This document shows, piece by piece, positions 55,520 to 64,000 of a stretch of 64,000 bases of DNA. Source of the DNA: Magicicada septendecula (Eukaryota; Arthropoda; Insecta; Hemiptera; Cicadidae). The stretch is from NCBI GenBank assembly GCA_034769895.1, contig CM068367.1, positions 319,423,986 through 319,487,985 of the forward strand. The letters run 5' to 3'. The stretch's first letter is position 1. Each line of letters begins with the position of its first letter. The notes beneath the pieces are model-generated. The model worked only from the letters and a program-made list of their open reading frames with translations. It had not been told where the DNA came from and did not search any database. Made by a program: the position numbers and the translations under genes.

Positions 55520-56218
55520 AAGTGCTGTGAAAGAAGTGATGATCATTCAAAATAATGCATTAACATAGATTAAAAGTTTTTGTAAATTATTTGACTTCTG
55601 TAAAAATCTATAAAACAAACACAAGGTTATTATTAATTATATAAAAATAGCTACTTTCCAAGCAAATTCGCCATGTAAGTAGCCGATTAGCAAAATTAAG
55701 CTGATGTCCCAGTAATCGCTTTCCCACGAATCTGAATTACATATTTAGCATAAAATCCACTTTTTTGTAAATATAAAATGGTTTAATACAGTTTATACTA
55801 AACGTCATTGTGGTAACTGGCTTCAAACCATACTAAGCTCTATAATGTATGTAGGCCTACGTATCCGTCAATGACGAGCAGGTTTAATTGGGCACTGCAC
55901 ATAAAAAGGCTATATTTTAGGTACTAAAAAAAACCGTCAAGACAAATTTAAATTATAAATAAGATTTTATTTACTGCGTTTCAGCCGTTAATATGTTCAC
56001 CGAAATTATGACAGCCCATTTATAAGGTCGGGTTAATTGTAAAATTTTAAGGTGCTGATACTTCAATTAAGTCCGAGCGCAGTTAATTCCGTCATACAAA
56101 TGACCGGATCAGGTAATTTGTTACATCAATTCCGTCCGCTTCCTTCTCCATATCAACGTGTGTAGTTGTAGAACATCTGCTCGTTTTAGCACAGCAATAA
56201 ACCACTTCCTTGCGACGT

Positions 56219-56266
<48 letters not shown>

Positions 56267-57476
56267 TGTGGGTAATGTCAACACAAATTACCTCTCAATA
56301 CGAAAATAGATGTAGATGTTAGTTAACAATTTATCTCTAACTTATATTCCGTATACTAATACGGTTTTTGTAACAAAGTGAAACATCTCAAGTAGAAAGC
56401 GCGCATGTGTGTTTTTGGTGTCTACATAAATTATTCATATTATTTACGTAAATTAAAATTGTTTATTCATTATTTAACATTTTGTTGCGTTGTTTGCGCG
56501 CGCATGTGTGTGCGATGCGTGAACTTTATCACATCTTCAGGCCCACCAAAAATCTTCATACATCTACCAAAAGAATGGGTGAATACCCTAACGGTTGTCA
56601 TAATGTTTCGTGTAGCCTATTAGAGGATTTCTATTCCTATAGTCTACCTTTCGTCCTTGTAGTATCGATCTCGTGATATGGGTCTTGGTCAGGCGACTTA
56701 ACCTGCTGTTTTATGTTGTTTGCTCAGTTCATATAATGAAGGCTTTAAGAATTGACCCTTCTAAATTCGCCTGATACCCCATTACTACTACGGGTTCCAC
56801 ATTAAGAACACCATTCCAATCGGTGACATCACGGTATGTGCTGTTACAGATTGTTTAGATGGATTCACACACGCGCGCGCGCGCGCGCGCGCGCGACATG
56901 TATTACACTGAATGGTTTTCTGATGTAAAGTGAATCATTCAAACGAAACGAGGAAGTCTATTCGCGATCGTCTCATTCAGTACTCTACCATATGCTGATA
57001 CTGAACAATAACATCGCTTATTTGTTTTACGACATTTTTAAACAAATTAAAACCACATCGTTAATACTGTGACGATTTCATTAATAAAAATATGTTAATT
57101 AATTAAATTGTTAATGTATAAGCCGAGAAATTTTAAAATTTTAATAAAATCTCACATTTTAAACTAAATCTTATTGCTATCATTAAATAATAATAATATT
57201 TAATAAAAAGTCTAATAATAAAATAAAAGGGAATACGATTGTACAGAAAGGGTAAAGCTTGTTAATTAATCCTGCATATACAGGTACTGACCAGAATTAA
57301 CTTGTTTCTGACCCCTAAACAAACTAAATATAATTGTAAATTTTGTTATTATTTAAATAATTAAATAAAACCACTGTAATGTACTTTGATAACGTCTGTA
57401 ACTAAGAATATCTCTATTTAATTATTTAATCAAACTTTAGTCCTTTAATTAAATTAGAAACATGGAACTACTTTTA
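55520..57476. other. No gene recognised; CA and CG simple repeats
   Basis: AT-rich sequence with (CA)n at 56222-56262 and an unusual (CG)n run at 56872-56895. No ORF is supported. Confidence 0.55.
56872..56895 (+). repeat. (CG)12 microsatellite
   Basis: Twelve uninterrupted CG units follow a short CACA stretch. Long CpG runs are rare in AT-rich animal DNA where methyl-CpG decays. Confidence 0.95.
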
Positions 57477-57988
57477 TGTTGACTAGTAATTGTCGCGAGA
57501 TTACTACTCTCCCCCTAACTATTTTTGCCCACTTGCAATGGAGCGCTCACGCCGTAAGCTGCGTACAGCGTTGTTTCGCGACGCGTGTATAATTATGTGA
57601 ATGGTTGGTTCAATGAATATTTAAATAACTAAATTTGTGCGGCGATGACATCTCTCTCTCAATGAATAAATAACAAACTATGTAATTCATACATTACTAC
57701 AAACGTGAAGGTGATATTCAACTAATCTATAATCATGTGAAGTGTATTACTGTGAAACAAACTTTCTATTTATTTATTATAACTACAAGAATTACAACAG
57801 TCGTCTAAGATGAGAGTATCCTACAAGAATTACTACAGTCGGCTAAGATGAGAGTACTTCACCCCGAATGATATAACAGACTTCAGGAACTTCACCGTCA
57901 CCGGATACTAAGGCAACGACAGACCTTCAGGAAACACACCAAGGACCGAAGAACCAATTCTGCAGCAAATACTGAAAACCAGGTGACA
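57477..57988 (+). repeat. Candidate 5' LTR of the Gypsy element
   Basis: The segment begins TGTTGACTAG and ends CAGGTGACA immediately before a primer-site-like sequence, giving a TGT...ACA pair 512 bp apart. It contains a 38-bp tandem duplication (57783-57858, unit beginning CTACAAGAATTAC). Without the 3' LTR these limits cannot be confirmed, and the resulting 1.28-kb leader before gag is long. Confidence 0.4.
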
Positions 57989-58000
57989 TGGAGGCTTGTC
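57989..58000 (+). promoter_or_regulatory. Candidate primer-binding site (tRNA-Pro-like)
   Basis: TGGAGGCTTGTC follows the candidate LTR end ACA directly. It matches the tRNA-Pro primer-site pattern TGGGGGCTCGTC at 10 of 12 positions but the match stops there, so it is weak. Confidence 0.35.
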
Positions 58001-59269
58001 TTCCATGGTTATGAGTTACTAAAATATTTACCCACAAAAGACAATTTAACTCACCACTTTTAAGACTTTAAAAGACAGACATTATATGTAACATGTAGTC
58101 TGTAATCTAATAACACTGGTTATAGCAAAAGAGTAAATGTTTAAACTAAAAGTTTTCTTGTTTTGAAAGATTAATGAAGTCCATTCTTCAAATGGCTCAA
58201 TTTTCAATATTGTATATGGCAAGGTGACCATTATTAACTTAATATATATTCAATCCCGGGTCCGTGAAATAAATTAAATAGATGTACATCATATTTTGAG
58301 GGCCTTTATGAAAGAGTAATATATATATAATTATACTGTAAACTATATATGTTGAGAACTTTAAATAGAGAACCTTATCTCATAATGTAATAAAGAGATG
58401 TCATCTGAGTACCGAGAAAACTGAGTGCATAAATCAACAGTCTCCCCTTCCCAATATCCTGATATAAGAATTGTTTTATTTGTTGTGATTAATTTTCAGC
58501 TCGTCACAACGAAAGGCAGCCTGTATAATTGGCATAACCAATTAACGGGGGTCCCTACGTTATAACACAAGTTAAGATGTTATAAATTGCGCCACTCTGC
58601 TGCTGCTAATTAATTTGCTAATTTGCTTAAAAGAAAAGAAAGAAGTAATTGTGTCCCGATATCCCACACACACAAGCTGTTGATCTATTCACTCATGTAT
58701 TTTAATATGTGTCAGAATTTTAAATAAGATAAAAATAATAATTATTATTATAATAATATAGTATAGGTAACTTTATTTGTAAATATAATATGTGTAAAGT
58801 AATAGTAACATATTGTCCCATGTAAACAAAACCATGTAGGTGCTTGTCTAAAAGTTTTATTCTTCAACGTGTCAATTTGACGACAAACTCGGACATGTAA
58901 ATTTCCTGTTGCCGATTGTTTAAAACTGTCATAGTTGCTCTCCCTCAAGTTAAGTTAGACAATACGCCACCCTCTTTGTTTGGTCTATTGTTAATAGAAG
59001 CGTGTCTGTTCCTGTGTTTAGTAACCGAAGATTCCCCCTTTTGTAGTACGCATATTCAAGCCTGTGTGAAATTTCTCTCTCTCTCTCTCTCAATGTAAAA
59101 TGATAAAGGTTGTCATAACATTTTAAGTGTTTATTTGTAAAAAAAAAAAAAGGTGTAAGAATACGATTGATTTATATTTTTATATTTTTGGTGTAAAAAA
59201 AAAGGAAGCGTTGTATAGCATTTAATGCAAATAGTAGAATAATTAGTTATAGCCACTCACGTTACGAAA
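58001..59269. other. Candidate Gypsy leader / no gene
   Basis: AT-rich, with poly-A runs near 59142-59153 and 59196-59204 and a short (CT)n near 59072-59091. Nothing coding is recognised. If the LTR assignment is right this is the untranslated leader. Confidence 0.4.
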
Positions 59270-60768
59270 ATGGCTGAATTTAATCCTGATCTATTATTAA
59301 AAGATGAGCTATGCTACGAAGCACTTTTACGAGGTCTAAAACACGTGAATGTAACCGTGTCGGAATTACGAAAATCATTACGCCAAACCGGATCAGATAT
59401 ACCCTCGCAGTTAGATAGATTGCGTGAACTCGATTATGACGGCGAACGAGAAACCTGTTATGCGAAATATAGGGAACTGATGGTATTATCTCAGAACCTT
59501 CAGGACAAAAAATCACCTACTGAAATTTTGCGCGTTACGCAACGTATAGAACATTTAACCCGCCGGTTGAATAATTTATTAAGCTGGCCCGACGTCACCG
59601 TAATCCCCGCCGATGTGCAGAAATTTGCGGATGAGGCATTAAGCCAATTACCCATAATTATCAACGACTTACGACGAAAATCTGACTCATCGAGAATGGA
59701 GGAAATTGAGCACTACTTACAAAAATTATATATTTCCCCAGTTCAATCCCCTACTTTAGAACACCCTCTCTCCACCTCGAACCACGAATCACCCACCGTA
59801 TCGAAGATACAACAGACTCATGAACAAATACCTAGTAGAGAATTAAATACCCTAACTATGTCAGAACCCCCACCGCCTAATGTTCAGCATACTAGCACTA
59901 GTAAATATGCTATTACAAATCCTAATGCAACCACCAATCCTTCGAAAAGTATACCAAACGTATATTTTAATGTAGACCTCTACGGAAAGATTTCCCACCC
60001 AGTAGAGAAAATAATTAATGAAATTCCTTACAACGATGGCTTAAGTATCACGATTCTATTGACTTTTATCAGATACCTACTCTACTGCAAATAAAAGATC
60101 TACAACAATTGAGCGATTGGCAAATACTGCAGGTTATCCTACCCAAATGTAAACCACCTTTACGAGATCGTGTGCTAGAATCATTAAACTCGACTCTTCC
60201 AGTAGAAGAACTTCATACTACTATAATCAAATATTTTATCCCCACGGGAATTTATGAGGAGATCAAAAGAAATACCGTACTTCGAGTACAAGGAGCCCAT
60301 GAAAGACTGGCCCACTATATTGCTGACATCAGAGAATCTTCACGTCTACTGCAAGTCGACTGGACTGAAAAACAATTGGTCGATACTATCTTGGTAGGCT
60401 TGTCTCCTGAAGAACGCTCCCGTTTAGCACTAATAAGTAGACCCCTCACTTTTGCTGACCTTGAACAATGTTGTGTTCACTCGTCAAATGTGTGGTACGC
60501 AGATCGGCACAGACATGCACCGGTATCCACTACACCACATAGAAAGGAAACGCAAGCCCTAGTCTCAGATGCAAGAAGTCTACGAGAACGGCGACCAACC
60601 TATGTTCATGGCCATGGTAAGTCCAAGGAGCCTCTACCTCGACACGAAACCAGTGAGACCCCGCGTAAAGAATATATATGCTATAACTGCGGAAAACCTG
60701 GACACCTCAGTAGAAACTGTAAACGGAAACAGTACAATCAGAAAACTCATTATCCAAAAAACATGTAA
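59270..60768 (+). pseudogene. gag: Gypsy gag (capsid + CCHC nucleocapsid), one frameshift
   Basis: Gag forms the virus-like particle that packages element RNA. Translation starts at ATG 59270 (context AAAATGG, MAEFNPDLLL). The N-terminal part (about residues 1-150) is helical and charged; residues about 160-230 form a Ser/Thr/Pro-rich linker. The capsid-like region begins near 59955 and continues in another frame from about 60049 (IPTLLQIKDLQQLSDWQI, then RDRVLESLNSTLPVEEL, LVGLSPEERSRL). A single-base loss near 60040-60048 explains the shift. A CCHC knuckle, CYNCGKPGHLSRNC (about 60679-60720), lies 15 residues before the stop TAA 60766-60768. About 500 aa in total is normal for Gypsy Gag. 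Because of the frameshift this copy would make only the first 274 residues. Confidence 0.88.
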
Positions 60769-60790
60769 GGCAGGGAGATCCGAAACCCTG
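60723..60790 (+). promoter_or_regulatory. Candidate -1 ribosomal frameshift signal between gag and pol
   Basis: The pol frame is open from 60723, overlapping the end of gag by 46 nt, and is -1 relative to gag. Two codons before the gag stop lies the heptamer A AAA AAC (60756-60762), correctly phased for simultaneous slippage. Eight nt downstream is a hairpin CAGGG-N10-CCCTG (60771-60790). Heptamer, spacer and stem match known retroviral -1 signals, and the pol frame has no ATG near its beginning. Confidence 0.75.
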
Positions 60791-63700
60791 TGTCTTCCGC
60801 AGCATCGTGAAAACAGGTAAACCCCTGAGAGACCACCAATTAAAACAAAATACTAATACAAATAACAAAAGAAAATTAGACCCCTATGTTAGAAAATTTA
60901 TCGATAAATGTAACTCTATTAGTAAATGTGATTTCAATAAGTGTGAATTACCGTATATACAAGTTGACCTTGGTGTTACATCCACCCTCGGATTAATTGA
61001 TTCCGGATCAACGCGAAGTTTAATTAGTCAAGAGCTAGCCAATAAATTATTTAAACACAATTTAGTTAAACGCAGTCAATCAGTAAATATTAGATGCGCT
61101 ACAGCTAATAAGCAAAACTTAATGATAAAACTTATCATCACGTTTAAAGTAAAAATTAAAAATCTAACGTGGTATTTTCCAATGTTGGTATGCGACGAAT
61201 TAGGACCCGAGTTAATATTGTGAGCTGATTTTATCAGTAAAACAGGAATAATTCTAGACATTCACTATAAGATGTTTTACTTTGGATTCGATCGTTCACG
61301 GAAATATAACTTGCATGATAATGCAAATAACAGAGAAAGTACTAGCACCACTTCTACACATATAAAGCATCACGAATCTGAATTAGGTCATCTGGAAAGT
61401 AAAGATAGACGGAACATACAGACTTTAATAAAACAATTCTCCAACGTCCTCACCCCAAAGTTAGGACTGACGGACCTGATAGAGTACAAAATAAATTTGA
61501 GCGACAATAAAGTAATACGTTTAGCCCCATACAAATTATCACCTCCAAAAATGGAAGTAATGAGGAACCAAATTAATAAGTTGTTAGAACAAGGAGTCAT
61601 CGAACCCTCTACGTCATCTTATTCTTCACCCGCGTTTTTAGTACCCAAAAGTAACGACAAACATAGATTAGTTGTGGACTACAGGCAACTAAATAAACGG
61701 ACAGAATTTGAATCTATACCACTTCCCGACATCCACAGTGCTTTTCATTATTTTACGAAAGCAAAAATTTTTACCATTATGGATTTAAATCAGGCATTTC
61801 ACCAGATACCCCTCTCACAAGAATCAAAACGTCTTACCGCATTTGCCGTCCCTTTCAACCTGTACCAATTTACGAGGGTACCCTTTGGTATATCCCAAGG
61901 TAGTTCTGTATGTAGCAGATTATTAGAAAAATTATTTCATGACATAAAATTTAAATATGTGTATCACTACTTAGATGACATTGTTATCTGCAGCGAGTCA
62001 ATTGAGCAACATCTTAATCATCTACGTGAAGTACTATCCCGATTGGAGAAAGCTGGATTAACCGTAAACCCCAGTAAAGTAAATTTTGCTGTGACACAAT
62101 TCTCATTTTTAGGTCACATCGTAAAAGCCAACGGAAAGGTAAGCATAGACCCAGAGCGAACCCGTGCAATCAGAGAATTTTTACCACCGCGGGATGCGAA
62201 AGGAATAGCCCGATTTTTAGGAATGATAAATTATTTCCATAAGTATATCCCACATCTAGGCGAAATTGCAGCACCGCTAAATACCTTAAGAAAGAAGGGA
62301 ATTAAATTTGAATGGAATGAGCAACACCAAACCGCATTCGAGAAATTAAAAGAAAGCATCATATCACCCCCCGTACTACAATTAGCAGATTTTACAAAAC
62401 CATTTGTAGTGCAGACAGACAGTTCTAGTGTCGCCCTAGGTGCAGTAATATATCAGGAAGTAGATAACTCAAGGTTACCTATTAGTTACGCTTCTCGCAC
62501 CCTGACAGATCAAGAAAAGAAATACTCCGCATACGAATTAGAATGTTTAGCTATAGTTTTCGCTTTTGAGAAGTTCAAACCATTTTTAGAACATAAAGAG
62601 TTTTTGTTAGAAACAGATAATCAAGCGTTATCTTGGCTACTAAATCACCCAAAACAGTTAGGTCGTATCGGAAGATGGGTATTAAGATTAAATTGTTTTA
62701 AATTCAAAGTACAACATATTAGAGGCACCCAAAACGTAGTTGCCGATACACTGTCACGTATGTTCCAGCCTAGTAGTAATACTTACGATAACAAGAGTAG
62801 AGAAACGCCGATTATTAATACTTTAATTACCGAATTTCCTCTTGCATTTACGGATTTAGCCCAGTATCAACAACAAGACCCACGTTTGAGTCCAATTATT
62901 GAACAACTTGAAAAAGGAAATAAGTCAGAGAAATTAAGTAGGAGAGTATTATGTTGTAGAATAGCGAACGGAAAATATTTGCGAATAATCGCCCCTGATA
63001 TTATTAAACCTATGCTGATGGAATATTATCACTCTTCCACCATTGGAGCTCATATGGGAATAAATAAAACCATACATCGAATTCGTAAAGAATATCACTA
63101 GGAAAATATGAACAGTGAGATCGCCAATTTTGTGAAAAGGTGTAAGTTGTGTGCACTCAGCAAACCAGCGAGAAACAGTCAAATAAGTCAATTAATCTCA
63201 GAGATTCCTGCTACCCCGTTCTCCAAAATTTATTTAGACTTTTCAGGACCCTACCCGCGTTCTAAATCAGGAAATACAATGTTACTAATTTGTGTAGACT
63301 CTTTTAGCAAATTCGTCTGGATGTACCCCATGCGGCGAGCCTTAGCTACAACCACAGTAAGTATTTTACAGCATAGATTATTTAAAGAATTCGGTATTCC
63401 TGTCCATCTAGTGTCGGATAACGGACCACAGTTTAAGTCCAAGGAATTCAGGAACATGTGTTTCAAACTAGGAATAGACCACATTACCACTACAGAGTAT
63501 CGTCCGCAAGGTAATATAGCTGAGAGGTATTTGCGAAACCTAAAATCTGCTTTAATAGCCTACCATGCTAACGATCATACTTCTTGGGACCAGAACCTAT
63601 CCTGGATACAGTTCGCCTTTAATTCAGCATATCATGAAGGACATAAGTCTACCCCATTCGAATTATTGTTCAAGTATAAACCTAACCACCCATTATCCAC

Positions 63701-64000
63701 TAAGTGGAAAATACATGAATTGTTACCCCTTGAAATTAGGGATAAAAATATTAGGAAAATATGGAATGAAGCGCGCGCTAATTTACGAACAAACTTAGCG
63801 AAACCAAGGAAATATCACGAGCGAAATAATAATAATAATGAAGTAAAGTACCAAATCGGTGACTTAGTTATGTGTAAAACACACCCTACGAGTAGTGCAA
63901 TCGATAAGACCACATCCAAGCTATCATACCGATGGTGCGGTCCTTATCAAATTCACAAATATTTAACTCCAGTAACCGTAGCCCTGTACGAACCCTCTAC
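60723..64000 (+). pseudogene. pol: Gypsy pol (protease, RT, RNase H, integrase), two nonsense codons, incomplete at window end
   Basis: One frame (codon starts divisible by three) runs to the window end, broken only by TGA 61221-61223 and TAG 63099-63101. Protease: LGLIDSGSTRSLIS with catalytic Asp at 60999; the TGA replaces the Gly codon expected in the ILGADF motif. RT: VVDYRQLNKRT near 61673, FAVPFNLYQFTRVPFG near 61843, YLDDIVICS (61968-61994). RNase H: QTDSSSVALGAV near 62413, YELECLAIV near 62534, LETDNQALSWLL near 62609, ADTLSRM near 62743. Integrase: HHCC finger spanning the TAG (which replaces the Trp normally in that position), then catalytic Asp 63237, Asp 63417 and Glu 63522, with 34 residues between the second Asp and Glu and context PQGNIAER. 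A C-terminal basic domain follows (GDLVMCKTHP, then RWCGPYQIHKY) and is cut by the window end. The polyprotein would supply all enzymes for copying and integration; this copy is inactive as read. Confidence 0.93.

Larger units (their letters stand above)
57477..64000 (+). mobile_element. Ty3/Gypsy-type LTR retrotransposon, runs off window end
   Basis: The plus-strand order is candidate 5' LTR and primer site, gag with CCHC knuckle, protease, reverse transcriptase, RNase H and integrase; RT before IN defines the Ty3/Gypsy order. The 3' end, 3' LTR and any env are outside the window. Only one gag frameshift (about 60040-60048) and two nonsense codons (61221 and 63099) break the coding sequence, so the copy is relatively recent. 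I do not assign a lineage. Confidence 0.9.

Noticed and set aside
58490..58570. GTCACAACGAAAGGCAGCCTGTATAATTGGCATAACC considered as the Gypsy primer site
   Set aside because: TGGCATAACC does not resemble a tRNA 3' end I know and is not preceded by an ACA LTR end; the site at 57989 fits better.

Overview
The window is AT-rich eukaryotic, non-coding-dominated DNA from what looks like a large arthropod genome, most likely an insect. That is an inference from the element families: Jockey-like and other non-LTR retrotransposons, a pogo/Tigger-type transposase with a PHD-like C-terminus, a probable mariner remnant and a Ty3/Gypsy element. Long microsatellites and the palindrome TAGGCCTA recur. I see no rRNA or tRNA gene, no CRISPR array, no prokaryotic operon and no complete host protein gene.

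Layout. 1-2557: decayed Jockey-like LINE (end of ORF1, then endonuclease and reverse transcriptase with stops, frameshifts and deletions). 2690-7815: a compound repeat field made of a 31-bp near-palindrome head, arrays of a ~160-bp satellite and a ~1-kb block present three times. 7816-12968: repeat-poor sequence with a possible foldback remnant. 12969-16840: an apparently young, gag-only (non-autonomous) LTR retrotransposon on the minus strand with 425-bp LTRs that differ at one position, a 4-bp target duplication and a tRNA-Lys primer site. 18300-20720: decayed LINE split by a 632-bp inverted-repeat element with 15-bp target duplications. 22076-22204: a candidate host exon. 25570-26310: two LINE 3' fragments. 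27884-29915: a TA-flanked pogo-like element that keeps the transposase C-terminal exon. 30800-32800: two more LINE fragments and a long inverted repeat. 33336-57476: mostly unrecognised AT-rich sequence with microsatellites, a mariner-like fragment, a foldback MITE (53323-53555) and an almost perfect 186-bp palindrome (55334-55519). 57477-64000: a Ty3/Gypsy element on the plus strand (candidate 5' LTR and primer site, gag, protease, reverse transcriptase, RNase H, integrase) running off the window end.

How the pieces work together. In the Gypsy element gag and pol are in different frames and overlap by 46 nt. The overlap carries an A_AAA_AAC heptamer followed 8 nt later by a short hairpin, which is a textbook -1 frameshift layout. 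This copy is disabled by one gag frameshift and two nonsense codons but is otherwise well preserved. The gag-only element has no reverse transcriptase or integrase and must rely on another element. Its LTR contains further tracts that look like the tRNA-Lys 3' end, as if the primer-binding junction had been absorbed into the LTR. The most unusual recurring signal is a hammerhead-like CTGANGA...GAAAC arrangement at the centre of long inverted repeats or at the edge of repeat blocks, seen at four places.
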